Shown piece after piece: positions 55,071 to 62,929 of a DNA stretch of 64,000 bases. This DNA is from Sinorhizobium medicae. Its GTDB lineage: Bacteria; Pseudomonadota; Alphaproteobacteria; Rhizobiales; Rhizobiaceae. The position numbers and the translations under genes were made by a program. The notes beneath the pieces were generated by a model, which made no database searches, was not told the DNA's origin, and saw nothing but the letters and a program-made list of their open reading frames with translations. Every line of letters begins with the position of its first letter. Position 1 is the first letter of the stretch. Where the stretch lies: the NCBI RefSeq assembly GCF_007827695.1, contig NZ_VITA01000025.1:1-64000 (forward strand), written 5' to 3'.

Positions 55071-55544
55071 TCAGGCGAGATCGGCCCGTTCGCCGAGCTC
55101 GGCCGCAAGAAATCCTATCAGCTGCTCCCAGCCCTCGCGGCGATGTTCGACCTTATCGAGCCCATCCAGGAACGCCGCCTGCTCGGTGAAGACGACCCGT
55201 GTGCCGGTGCCTTCCGGAATAAGGTCGACGGTTGCGATGGAGGCGGAGATGCGCCGGTAATCTTGTGCTATCGTGTAAGCTGAGACGATCCTCCTGTTCT
55301 CGACGATGTCGAGATAGACCGTCTCGTTGAAGTAGAAAGTCTTCCCGTCTTGGCTGAAACGGCCGCCTTCCCGCCCGCCGACACGGAAGTCGTGGCTATA
55401 TTCCGCGACTGGCCAATTGTCGGCTTTCACGAACCAGCGGTCATGCGCCGCGGGATCGGCGAAGGCCGCGAAGACCTTTTCCGGCGGTGCTTTGACAACG
55501 CGTTCGATCGTGAAGTCGGCATGGTCGGCAGATGCTGCGGTCAT
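55071..55544 (-). CDS. SRPBCC (AHSA1-type) domain protein
   Basis: This 157-residue protein has the START/Bet v 1-like fold of the AHSA1 family: FTIERVVKAPPEKVFAAFADPAAHDRWFVKADNW at the start, a central GREGGRFSQDGKTFYFNETVYLDIVENRRIVSAY, and a final helix GWEQLIGFLAAELG. Such proteins bind hydrophobic ligands in a cavity. GGGAG lies 7 bases before ATG 55544. It is divergent from the HxlR regulator, which likely controls it. Confidence 0.92.
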   Translation of the reverse strand: MTAASADHADFTIERVVKAPPEKVFAAFADPAAHDRWFVKADNWPVAEYSHDFRVGGREGGRFSQDGKTFYFNETVYLDIVENRRIVSAYTIAQDYRRISASIATVDLIPEGTGTRVVFTEQAAFLDGLDKVEHRREGWEQLIGFLAAELGERADLA

Positions 55545-55570
55545 GATCTTCTCCCTGTCACTTGCAATAG

Positions 55571-55626
55571 TGCTTGCATTTTGAAAGCAGTTGAACATTA
55601 GCGCCACTGATGCGATAATGCAAGCA
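55571..55626. promoter_or_regulatory. Inverted pair of TGCTTGCAT sites, probable HxlR operator
   Basis: TGCTTGCAT (55571-55579) and its reverse complement ATGCAAGCA (55618-55626) lie 38 bases apart in the 126-base divergent region between the SRPBCC and hxlR genes. Two 9-bp sites in inverted orientation suit a regulator controlling both promoters. The assignment rests on position. Confidence 0.65.
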
Positions 55627-55670
55627 GTTTCGAGCGGATACTCCGCTCCTCCTCGTTTTCAGAGACCAGA

Positions 55671-56234
55671 ATGACCGATGACCATCGCTCGGGTTGCCCG
55701 ATCAATCTTTCGCTCGAAGTCTTCGGCGACAAATGGAGCCTCCTGATCATTCGAGACATGATTTTCGGAGGCAAACGCCACTTCCGGGAGCTCCTGCGCT
55801 CGCAGGAGGGTATCTCCTCGAACATCCTGGCCGACCGGCTGAAAACGCTGGTCGAAATCGGCATGCTGACGAAGGCGGACGATCCGAGCCACAAGCAGAA
55901 AGCAATATACAGCCTGACGGAAATGGCGATTGCGCTGGTGCCGATCATGGCCCATCTCGGCGCCTGGGGCCGGCGCTACCTGCCGGTCACGGAGGAGCTC
56001 AGCATTCGTGCCCAGTTGATGGAAGACGGCGGGCCGAAGCTCTGGGAGCTTTTCATGAGCGAGTTACGCGCCGAACATCTCGGCGAGGCGCGTCCGGAAG
56101 GGCCGTCCGTGCGGCAGACCCTACAGGCGGCCTATGAACGTGTGGTGGCGCGCAAGTCAATGGAACAGCAGCCGGTCGACCACATTCACGATTCCAGCGA
56201 GAGCCGATCTAGAGCCCCAGAGCCGAAAGCATGA
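55671..56234 (+). CDS. HxlR family transcriptional regulator
   Basis: This 187-residue regulator has the HxlR winged helix: CPINLSLEVFGDKWSLLIIRDMIFGGKRHFRELLRSQEGISSNILADRLKTLVEIGMLTK (residues about 9-68), with the Cys9 used for redox sensing in many members. DPSHKQKAIYSLTEMAIALVPIMAHLGAWGRR follows. The C-terminal 90 residues exceed the usual HxlR length (about 110-160). It probably senses electrophiles or aldehydes and controls the divergent SRPBCC gene. Its 3' end overlaps the convergent ChaA-like gene by 26 bases. Confidence 0.93.
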   Translation: MTDDHRSGCPINLSLEVFGDKWSLLIIRDMIFGGKRHFRELLRSQEGISSNILADRLKTLVEIGMLTKADDPSHKQKAIYSLTEMAIALVPIMAHLGAWGRRYLPVTEELSIRAQLMEDGGPKLWELFMSELRAEHLGEARPEGPSVRQTLQAAYERVVARKSMEQQPVDHIHDSSESRSRAPEPKA

Positions 56235-57330
56235 TGAAGGTCGCGAAGAGCACGAAATGAGTCATGCCTTCGATGGCATTGGTCTGGCCGTCATTCAGGT
56301 TGATTGCGGCGGCAATGAGCGTGACCGCGACCATCACCGTCTGCACCGGGGACATGGCCATGATGAAGGGCTGACCGGTATAAAGCGCGATCGCCTCCAT
56401 GACCGGCACGGTCAGAATCACAGTCGAAAGCGAAGCGCCGAGCGCGATGTTCACCACTGCCTGCATGCGATTGGCAAGAGCCGCGCGTAGTGCCGTCATG
56501 ACCTCGGGCGACGCGGAGATCGCCGCAACCACGATCGCCGCCAATGCCGGCGGCGCGGCCGTGCCCTTGATGCCTGCCGAAAGCAGCCCGGACATGATTT
56601 CGGCGAGAAAGCCGATCACGATCACGCCCAGGACGAGCACCACGACGGAAGGAAGCACCGGCTCGCCTTCCAGCCGGCTTGCAGCACTTCCCGCTTTGGC
56701 ACGCGGATAGCTGTAACTGAAGAAGTAGCTGTGCACGCCCACCTGCATTCTGAGGAAAAGGGTGTAAAGAACGATCATCGCGCCAATGGTGAAGGCGGAA
56801 TAGTAGTGCCATTTCGACTGAGGCACGAATTCGGGAACGAGCATGGAAATGCCCATGGCGGTAAGGATCATGACACTGTAGGTGCGGGCCGAGTCGTCGT
56901 TATAGGGCTGCTCCCCATGCTTGAGGCCGCCGAGCAGTGCCGCAAGACCCAGTATCCCGTTGACGTCGAGCATGACGGCCGAATAGATCGTATCGCGCAC
57001 CAGTGTCGGAGAGGTCTCGCCCGTCATCATGATGGCGAGGATGATTACCTCGACAAGGACCGCCGAGAGCGTCAGGATCATCGTGCCATAGGGATCGCCC
57101 ACCTTGGCGGCCAGCACTTCGGCATGGTGGGCGACCCGCATGGAAGCAAGCACGATCGCCGCCACCATCAGGGCCGCACCCATGAGCGATGCAGCGCGAC
57201 CGGCTTCGAGCAGATGATGCTCGAGCGCAACGCCGGCGAGAGCAGCAAGAAAAGCGGCAACGAGATGCCGTTCCGATCTCAGGATTGCAAGCAAGCACGC
57301 CTCTTCGTCCGGAGTGAAGCTTTCGTTCAT
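56209..57330 (-). CDS. Calcium/proton antiporter-like ionic transporter (ChaA type)
   Basis: This 373-residue membrane protein has 10-11 helices and the alpha-repeat motifs of the CaCA family: KVGDPYGTMILTLSAVLVEVIILAIMMTG in the first half and AISASPEVMTALRAALANRMQAVVNIALGASLSTV in the second. ChaA exchanges Ca2+, K+ or Na+ for protons. ATG 57330 is favoured because the AAGAG ribosome-binding site touches the ATG at 57333. A dispersed repeat lies just upstream of its start. Confidence 0.92.
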   Translation of the reverse strand: MNESFTPDEEACLLAILRSERHLVAAFLAALAGVALEHHLLEAGRAASLMGAALMVAAIVLASMRVAHHAEVLAAKVGDPYGTMILTLSAVLVEVIILAIMMTGETSPTLVRDTIYSAVMLDVNGILGLAALLGGLKHGEQPYNDDSARTYSVMILTAMGISMLVPEFVPQSKWHYYSAFTIGAMIVLYTLFLRMQVGVHSYFFSYSYPRAKAGSAASRLEGEPVLPSVVVLVLGVIVIGFLAEIMSGLLSAGIKGTAAPPALAAIVVAAISASPEVMTALRAALANRMQAVVNIALGASLSTVILTVPVMEAIALYTGQPFIMAMSPVQTVMVAVTLIAAAINLNDGQTNAIEGMTHFVLFATFIMLSALGL

Positions 57331-57340
57331 CATCTCTTCG

Positions 57341-57436
57341 AGGTCGTCTCGACCTAAAAGGATGGCGATCGGTTCCGAAGAACTAGGGCGAGACGCGAGC
57401 CTTATACCGCACGCACTTTCCCTCGCCCGCTCTGAA
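57341..57436. repeat. Dispersed intergenic repeat, copy B (RIME-like)
   Basis: This copy has the same order as copy A: AGGTC-N5-GACCT, AAAA, a GATCGGTTCC block, CTAGGGCGAGACGCGAG, CCGCACGCACTTTCC and CGCCCGCTCTGAA. It lies between the divergent antiporter and S24 repressor genes and may affect their promoters. Confidence 0.75.
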
Positions 57437-57593
57437 GACTTAGCACAGCTGTGCGCGAGTTCCAGAGCGAGGCAAAGGACTATTTTCCTCGCTGTCCTTT
57501 ACGGTCGTTCGGCGCTTGGCTAATGTACTCAGAGACGCGGTTTGGGCCGGCCGTGCCGCCCGCATCGTCTCTCCTTTCCGAGAATGGGTCGAT

Positions 57594-58241
57594 ATGCTTT
57601 CACATGGCAGCATCTGGCGCGCGATTGACGCATTGGCGGAACGCCACCGGCTTTCGCCTTCGGGACTTGCGCGCCGTGCCGGCCTCGACCCCACCTCCTT
57701 CAACAAGTCGAAGCGCCGGTCCGCCGACGGGCGCGACCGGTGGCCTTCCACCGAGTCGATCTCGAAGATATTGCAAGCCACGGGAGCGACAGTCGATCAG
57801 TTCATGGCGCTGATGCAGCCGAATGCCGCCGGCAGCGAAAAGGAGAGCGCACCGGGCATTCCGTTGATCGGCTTCGCGCAGGCAGGTGCCGGTGGATTTT
57901 TCGACGACGGCGGCTTTCCGGTCGGCCAGGGCTGGGACAGTATCGAATTCCCCACAGCCGAGCGGCGGCAGACCGGTGCTTACGCGCTGGAGGTCCAGGG
58001 CGACAGCATGCTGCCGCTTTATCGCGACGGCGATATCCTGATCGTCGATCCGAGCGCGCAGGTGCGCCGCAACGACCGCGTCGTTGTCAGGACGCGCGAA
58101 GGCGAGGTAATGGCAAAGGTGCTGGCTCGGCAAACACCGCGTGGCATCGAGCTTGTCTCTCTCAACCCCGACCACCCCAACCGCAATTTCGAGATGAAAG
58201 AGGTGGAGTGGATCGCACGGATAATCTGGGCGAGCCAATAG
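57594..58241 (+). CDS. LexA/CI-like repressor with S24 peptidase domain
   Basis: This 215-residue protein has an N-terminal XRE-like helix-turn-helix (residues about 5-75: IWRAIDALAERHRLSPSGLARRAGLDPTSFNKSKRR) and a C-terminal S24 domain. The catalytic Ser138 is in VQGDSMLPLYRDGD and Lys175 in EVMAKVLAR. An Ala97-Gly98 bond in FAQAGAGGFF is the probable self-cleavage site. This layout is of a repressor that cuts itself after DNA damage or another stress signal. The next gene starts immediately after its stop, so they are co-transcribed. An in-frame extension upstream of ATG 57594 has no conserved features. Confidence 0.9.
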   Translation: MLSHGSIWRAIDALAERHRLSPSGLARRAGLDPTSFNKSKRRSADGRDRWPSTESISKILQATGATVDQFMALMQPNAAGSEKESAPGIPLIGFAQAGAGGFFDDGGFPVGQGWDSIEFPTAERRQTGAYALEVQGDSMLPLYRDGDILIVDPSAQVRRNDRVVVRTREGEVMAKVLARQTPRGIELVSLNPDHPNRNFEMKEVEWIARIIWASQ

Positions 58242-59087
58242 ATGCGCTCCAAACTCTTTCCCATTGCCGGCGGCCTTGCCGCGCTCGCCGTTTACGCCGG
58301 AATTCTGATCGGCGGCGACGCCGCCATCCGCAACCGCGACAGCGCCGCAACGCCCGATTTCGTGCTTGAAACGCCGGATGACGCGGTCGTCGAGGTACCG
58401 GCTGCCGAAGCGCATCCTGCCGATACTGACGCGCCTGCCCCTGCCCGGGCGCCTGCCCCGGCGCCCGACCCTCACCCTCCCTTTGGCTCGGAAGCAAAGT
58501 CGGACAAGGGCTCTCGCATGGCTGCAAGGCCGATCGAGCCGGGCCTCATCGCCCAGCCGGACGACGGTGTTGCCAAACCTCTGGAAAGGATTGCACCGAG
58601 GCCACCGTTTTCGAAGGAGCCGGAAAAGGAAGAGCCTGCTACCGCCGTATTCCCGCGACCGGTCGCGCTTGCCGCCGGTCTTGTCCGATCCGGCGAGACG
58701 ACCCTGCAGCTCAAGGACATTAAGCCGGAGAAGGCCGAGAAGGTGTGCGAAGCCAACGGCAAGAGCTGGCCGTGCGGCATGGTCGCGCGCACGGCGTTCC
58801 GCAATTTTCTGAGGGGGCGGGCGCTCGTCTGTGACGGGGCGGATGGTTCCGCAGAAACCGTGAACGCCAGGTGCAGCGTCGGCGGTCGGGACGTCGCCGA
58901 ATGGCTGGTCAGCAATGGCTGGGCGACGCCGCTATCGGGCACGCCGCTCGAGGCGAAGGCGGAGGCCGCGCGAAGCGCCCGCCTCGGCTTCTTCGGGGAC
59001 GACCCCCGCGATCTCGCCCGAGAGCCGATCGCGCTCGACGATCCGACCGCGATCCTCACCCAGGAAGACGCCGCCCCGGACTTGTAA
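58242..59087 (+). CDS. Membrane-anchored SNase-fold (thermonuclease-like) protein
   Basis: This 281-residue protein begins with one membrane helix (LFPIAGGLAALAVYAGILIGG, residues about 5-25), then a long Pro/Ala/Glu-rich disordered stretch (about 35-150). A C-terminal SNase-like domain follows (about 160-265: LQLKDIKPEKAEKVCEANGKSWPCGMVARTAFRNFLRGRALVCD...WLVSNGWATPL, EARSARLGFF-like end). The active-site Arg/Asp/Glu set of staphylococcal nuclease is not all visible, so catalysis is uncertain. It starts at the base after the S24 repressor stop. Confidence 0.82.
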   Translation: MRSKLFPIAGGLAALAVYAGILIGGDAAIRNRDSAATPDFVLETPDDAVVEVPAAEAHPADTDAPAPARAPAPAPDPHPPFGSEAKSDKGSRMAARPIEPGLIAQPDDGVAKPLERIAPRPPFSKEPEKEEPATAVFPRPVALAAGLVRSGETTLQLKDIKPEKAEKVCEANGKSWPCGMVARTAFRNFLRGRALVCDGADGSAETVNARCSVGGRDVAEWLVSNGWATPLSGTPLEAKAEAARSARLGFFGDDPRDLAREPIALDDPTAILTQEDAAPDL

Positions 59088-59152
59088 GCCGGAGCGTGAG
59101 GTCCTAACTTCCGGCGGTGTTCCATTCGGAATCGCAAACGTCAGGAAATTGG

Positions 59153-59563
59153 ATGTCCGCAAGTCTCAGCCAGCATGAAGCCCTTGTCCACGTCATGGTC
59201 ATGATGTCGGCTGTCGACCGGAACATGACCGACGACGAATTCGCCCGCATTGGTGTGCTCGTGCGATTCCTGCCGTCCTTCGATGGCTTCGATGAAGATC
59301 ACCTGATCCATATCGGCCGCGACTGCGCGGCTCAGCTTGCCGCCCCGGAGGGCCTCGATGTCGCGCTCGAAATGGTGCGGGAAGCGCTGCCGAAGCGGCT
59401 CTACGAGACCGCCTATGCCCTTGCGGTCGAGATCGCTGCTGCCGACCAGCGGATCCGCAACGAGGAGATCCGTCTGCTCCAGCTGCTGCGCGACCGTTTC
59501 GGCCTCGACAAGCTGACCTGCGCTGCAATCGAACGCGGCGCTATCGCACGCTTCAGGAAGTAG
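59153..59563 (+). CDS. TerB-like protein
   Basis: This 136-residue all-helical protein resembles the TerB/DjlA-like fold: HEALVHVMVMMSAVDRNMTDDEFARIGVLVRFLP and YALAVEIAAADQRIRNEEIRLLQLLRDRFGLDKLTCAAIER, with the two acidic metal-like sites (DRNMTDDE, DQRIRNEE). AGGA lies 6 bases before ATG 59153. It lies 65 bases after the SNase-fold gene. No other tellurite-resistance genes are nearby, so a general stress or membrane role is likelier. Confidence 0.87.
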   Translation: MSASLSQHEALVHVMVMMSAVDRNMTDDEFARIGVLVRFLPSFDGFDEDHLIHIGRDCAAQLAAPEGLDVALEMVREALPKRLYETAYALAVEIAAADQRIRNEEIRLLQLLRDRFGLDKLTCAAIERGAIARFRK

Positions 59564-59623
59564 GCAGGCGGGCCATTCCGGCGTTCGCGGAAAGGCATTC
59601 ACGGCAAATTGGAAGCAGTGGTA

Positions 59624-60436
59624 ATGCTCTATTTCGGCTTCTCAGAACCGGTGTGGCGTCTCGGCGCCTTTGCCGCCGCCTTCGCCGCTCTGGCCGCACT
59701 CGAACTCCTTCATCCCCGGCTCGAACGGCCGGAGCTGACGCGGACTTTGAAAGCGCGCCGCTGGATCACCAATCTGTCTATTCTTGTCCTCTCCTCCCTC
59801 CTGCTGCGTGTCGCCTTTCCGACGGCCGCCACCGGCGTTGCGATCTGGGCCCAGGCATACGGCTATGGGCTGCTCCCGGCGCTCGGCCTGGCGCCATCGG
59901 TTGCCGGTCTGATCGCCTTCGTCGCGCTCGACTTCGCGATCTGGCTCGAACATGTCGTGTTCCACAAGGTACCCATCCTGTGGCGCATCCACCGTGTCCA
60001 CCATGCCGATCCGGGCGTCGACGTCACAACGGCACTTCGCTTTCATCCGGTTGAAATCCTCCTGTCCATGGTCTGGAAGAGCGCCGTGATCGTTCTCCTG
60101 GGCGCGCCCGCGCTGGCCGTGCTGCTGTTCGAAATCGTGCTCAATGCCGGGGCGATGTTCAACCACGCCAATCTGCGGCTACCGAAGGCGGCAGATCAGC
60201 TTTTGCGCCGATTCATCGTCACGCCCGACATGCACCGCATCCACCATTCGGTCGAGAAGGGCGAAACGGATTCAAACTACGGCTTCAATCTCTCCGTTTG
60301 GGATCGGATGTTCTCGACCTATATAGCCCACCCGTCGCGAGGCGACGACGCAATCGAAACGGGCTTGAAAGTCTACGGGCGCAGCGAGCCCATGAAGCTT
60401 CTGTGGTCGCTCGTGCTGCCGTTTCGGCGGCGATAG
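59624..60436 (+). CDS. Sterol desaturase/fatty acid hydroxylase family protein
   Basis: This 270-residue di-iron membrane hydroxylase has histidine boxes HVVFHKVPILWRIHRVHH (residues about 112-129), FNHANLRLP and TPDMHRIHHSVEKGETDSNYG (about 193-213), and five or so membrane helices. Members hydroxylate or desaturate lipids, sterols or carotenoids. I use ATG 59624, with GGAAG upstream; TTG 59609 is an alternative. The substrate cannot be deduced. Confidence 0.9.
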   Translation: MLYFGFSEPVWRLGAFAAAFAALAALELLHPRLERPELTRTLKARRWITNLSILVLSSLLLRVAFPTAATGVAIWAQAYGYGLLPALGLAPSVAGLIAFVALDFAIWLEHVVFHKVPILWRIHRVHHADPGVDVTTALRFHPVEILLSMVWKSAVIVLLGAPALAVLLFEIVLNAGAMFNHANLRLPKAADQLLRRFIVTPDMHRIHHSVEKGETDSNYGFNLSVWDRMFSTYIAHPSRGDDAIETGLKVYGRSEPMKLLWSLVLPFRRR

Positions 60437-60480
60437 TCATGCGGGAACAGCAAGTCGCATAAGCAAACGCCGACGCTGCT

Positions 60481-60541
60481 GCTTAGGCTGGCGCGAGATG
60501 CGGGTGGAAAACCGCGCACGCTTTTCCTCATCCCGCTCTAA
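60481..60541. repeat. Dispersed intergenic repeat, copy C (right half)
   Basis: The stretch carries GAGATGCGGGTGGAAAACCGC, then GCACG-CTTTTCC and TCATCCCGCTCTAA, matching the right half of copy A almost base for base. It lies between the hydroxylase gene and the convergent binding-protein gene. Confidence 0.75.
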
Positions 60542-61389
60542 TAAATCCCATTCGGAAAATAGCGCAGGTAGATCTCCTCGAGCCTGCCGCTGCGTGAGAG
60601 CGCCAAAAGCGCATGGTCGATCGCCTGAGTGAGGGCAGGCTCGGCCTTTCGGTTCATGATCGTCAGCCCCTCGCCGAGGAACCGTTGGGAGAAATAGGAG
60701 CCTTCAATCACGGCGCAGCATCCCCCGGCCAGGCTGCCGGATACCCAGAAGGAAAGCTGCATTCCGTCGGAAAATGCAGCCGCAACCGCCCCCTCGCGAA
60801 GCGCGGAAAGCAGCGAATCCCGGTCGGAAAACCCTTTCGCCTCGAGCTCGGGGAAGAACGCCTTCAGCATGGCCTCATGGATGGTGCCGGAAACGACGCC
60901 GACGGGCCTCTGCGCGAGATCGGCAGGCCCGGTGATCGCAGGTGCAGCCTTCGTGTTGACGACGAAGCGGGCCGGCAGTTGCATGAAGGCTCGGGAGAAG
61001 GCGAAACGCTGCCTCAACTCCGAAGTCACGGAGATCCCGGCGGCGATCGCTTCGCCCTGTCCCTGTTCGAGTGCAGGCATGAGCTCCGGATAGGTCACCG
61101 CCTGGATCTGGCATTTTGCCTCGATCTCCAGCTCCCGGCAGATCTCGCGGGCAAGGTCGACATGGAAGCCCGACAGCTTGCCCGATTGATCGATGAAATT
61201 GAAGGGCGGGAAATCGACCGTCGTCAGGAAGCGAAGCCTGGCAAGCCCGCTCAAGTCGGGCCTTGCAATGCGCTCGCGAGCGTCAAAAAGCCTGGGCAGA
61301 TCCTTGGGCTGCGCCATGGCAGATCCGGCACCAAGAACGGCCGAGAGAAGGAAGATCCGGCAAATTCGCAGAAAGAATGCGCTCGGCAT
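60538..61389 (-). CDS. Family 3 solute-binding protein without a transporter nearby
   Basis: This 283-residue periplasmic binding protein has a signal peptide (MPSAFFLRICRIFLLSAVLGAGSAMA) and a PBPb-type domain: LRFLTTVDFPPFNFIDQSGKLSGFHVDLAREICRELEI, GEAIAAGISVTSELRQRFAFSRAFMQLPARFVV, DSLLSALREGAVAAAFSDG, and a C-terminal LLALSRSGRLEEIYLRYFPNG. It is related to amino-acid-binding proteins, but no permease or ATPase is adjacent. It may serve a transporter elsewhere or a sensing role. ATG 61389 gives the best signal peptide. Confidence 0.91.
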   Translation of the reverse strand: MPSAFFLRICRIFLLSAVLGAGSAMAQPKDLPRLFDARERIARPDLSGLARLRFLTTVDFPPFNFIDQSGKLSGFHVDLAREICRELEIEAKCQIQAVTYPELMPALEQGQGEAIAAGISVTSELRQRFAFSRAFMQLPARFVVNTKAAPAITGPADLAQRPVGVVSGTIHEAMLKAFFPELEAKGFSDRDSLLSALREGAVAAAFSDGMQLSFWVSGSLAGGCCAVIEGSYFSQRFLGEGLTIMNRKAEPALTQAIDHALLALSRSGRLEEIYLRYFPNGIY

Positions 61390-61509
61390 TGCGGTCCAGT
61401 TCGGGTTAGCCACGGGTGGAGGACGCGGTTTCGGTTCATGATCAAGACTATAGAGATGCGGCCGCACTGGCTACAGCACCTCTCGCTCGAGACTCGATGG
61501 AAGAAGGAA

Positions 61510-61584
61510 TGGAGCGGGTGATCGGGATCGAACCGACGACATCAAGCTTGGGAAGCTGGCGTTCTACCACTGAACTACACCCGC
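61510..61584 (-). tRNA. tRNA-Gly (anticodon CCC)
   Basis: On the minus strand the 75-base gene folds as a tRNA: acceptor stem GCGGGTG/CACCCGC, D-arm GTTC...GAAC, anticodon loop TTCCCAA giving anticodon CCC (reads GGG), and T-loop TTCGATC. Discriminator base U is followed by an encoded CCA. The anticodon stem has one C-U mismatch at position 28-42. Confidence 0.96.
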
Positions 61585-61634
61585 AACAGAAGCGGAAATT
61601 TCCTCAATGGGCGTGATCTGTCAAGCGCTCATCC

Positions 61635-62732
61635 TCATTCCGCGCGAAAATGCTTAGAGAGCTTGAGCCCCTGCGCCTGATAATTGGAGCCGAGGTCGAG
61701 GCCGTAAAGCCCCTCCGGGCGGTCCAGCATGTGTTCGTAGATGAGACGGCCGACGATCTGGCCATGCTCCAGAATGAACGGCACCTCGTGACTGCGGACT
61801 TCGAGCACCGCCCGGCTGCCGCTGCCGCCGGCCGACGCATGGCCGAACCCGGGGTCAAAGAAACCGGCATAATGAACGCGGAACTCGCCCACCAGCGGAT
61901 CGAACGGCGTCATCTCGGCGGCATAGAGTGGCGGTACATGAACGGCCTCGCGGGAAACGAGGATGTAGAATTCGTCCGGGTCGAGGATGAGGTCATCGCG
62001 GCCGCGGCTGTAGAGGGGCTCCCAGAAATCGAAAACCGCATGCTGGGCTTTCTTGTCGACGTCGACGACCGATGTGTGATGCTTGCCGCGATAGCCGATC
62101 AGCCCGTCGGGGCCGGTGCCCTTGAGGTCGATGGAAAGGGCGATCCCGCCGCCGGAGACGTTTGGCCGATCGCTTGCAACGAGCACGTCGCTTTCATGAA
62201 GGGCCAGCAGTTCCTGCTCGGAGAGAACCGCGTGTCCGACGCGGAAGCGTATCTGCGAAAGCCGCGACCCGCGCCTGACGACGATCGGAAAGGTTCGCGG
62301 GCTGATTTCGAGATAGAGCGGACCGCTGTAGCCGGCCGGGATCTTGTCGAACTCCTGCGCCCTGTCGGTGATCACCCGTGTAAAGATGTCGAGTCGGCCG
62401 GTTGAGCTTTTCGGATTGGCGGAGGCGGACATGTTCGCCGGCAGCGACAGGCTCTCCATCAGCGGTACGATATAGACGCAGCCGGTTTCGAGCACCGCGC
62501 CGTCGCTGAGATCAATGACATGCAGTTTCAGGCGATCGAGCTTGTCGGCCACCAGATGAGAAGGGCCGGGCATGAAGCTTGCCCGGACACGGAATGCCGT
62601 GGATCCAAGGCGAAGATCGAGGCTGGCCGGCTGAATCTGGTCCCCATCCAGCGCCTTCTCGCTCTTCAGACGTCCCGAGCCGAACAGCGCTGCAATTGCG
62701 CGGTCGGCCAAAATCCCTGTTTCGCGGCCCAT
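61635..62732 (-). CDS. dcd: dCTP deaminase, tandem-domain form
   Basis: This 365-residue enzyme is twice the length of a standard dCTP deaminase (about 190 residues). It contains two dUTPase-like jelly-roll domains: the first (about 5-180) begins ILADRAIAALFGSGRL and has the conserved QIQPASLDLRLG and ASANPKSSTGRLDIFTRVITD; the second (about 190-365) contains ALSIDLKGTGPDGLIGYRGKHH and VHYAGFFDPGFG. The enzyme supplies dUTP for dTMP synthesis. GAGG lies 7 bases before ATG 62732. The tandem form is typical of alphaproteobacteria. Confidence 0.92.
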   Translation of the reverse strand: MGRETGILADRAIAALFGSGRLKSEKALDGDQIQPASLDLRLGSTAFRVRASFMPGPSHLVADKLDRLKLHVIDLSDGAVLETGCVYIVPLMESLSLPANMSASANPKSSTGRLDIFTRVITDRAQEFDKIPAGYSGPLYLEISPRTFPIVVRRGSRLSQIRFRVGHAVLSEQELLALHESDVLVASDRPNVSGGGIALSIDLKGTGPDGLIGYRGKHHTSVVDVDKKAQHAVFDFWEPLYSRGRDDLILDPDEFYILVSREAVHVPPLYAAEMTPFDPLVGEFRVHYAGFFDPGFGHASAGGSGSRAVLEVRSHEVPFILEHGQIVGRLIYEHMLDRPEGLYGLDLGSNYQAQGLKLSKHFRAE

Positions 62733-62815
62733 TCCGATCCTCATCTTCAGTTGCCAGACAAAACCAAACTCCGGGAATTGACGCAAGCGCAGCCAGGCAG
62801 TATTGGAGCTTTATC

Positions 62816-62868
62816 CCGTGGTGATTTGGCCGGTCGGCTTGCAGCCACGTTAAACAAATAGCTAAAAA
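62816..62868 (+). ncRNA. SAM-II riboswitch
   Basis: The sequence CGTGGTGATTTGGCCG at 62817 onward and GCTTGCAGCCACGTTAAA, CAAATAGCTAAAA further on match the SAM-II (metA-type) aptamer. CGTGG (62817-62821) pairs with CCACG (62845-62849), and GATTTG (62823-62828) pairs with CAAAT (62855-62859) as the pseudoknot. It binds S-adenosylmethionine and turns off methionine synthesis. It lies about 60 bases before the metZ start. Confidence 0.93.
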
Positions 62869-62879
62869 GGCCGGGTATC

Positions 62880-62908
62880 AAACCGGTCGTTTCGCGGCCG
62901 GTTTTTTT
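62880..62908 (+). terminator. Intrinsic terminator between the SAM-II riboswitch and metZ
   Basis: AAACCGGTCG (62880-62889) pairs with CGGCCGGTTT (62895-62904) with one T-G pair, around a 5-base loop, followed by TTTT (62905-62908). It sits 12 bases downstream of the aptamer and 21 bases upstream of metZ. The position suggests transcriptional control in addition to, or instead of, translational control. Confidence 0.85.
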
Positions 62909-62929
62909 GTTTTTGAAAGTGACCTTCTC

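Noticed and set aside
61510-61634. Integration site of a genomic island at the tRNA gene
   Set aside because: tRNA 3' ends are common attachment sites, but there is no integrase, no duplicated tRNA end and no change in base composition next to it.
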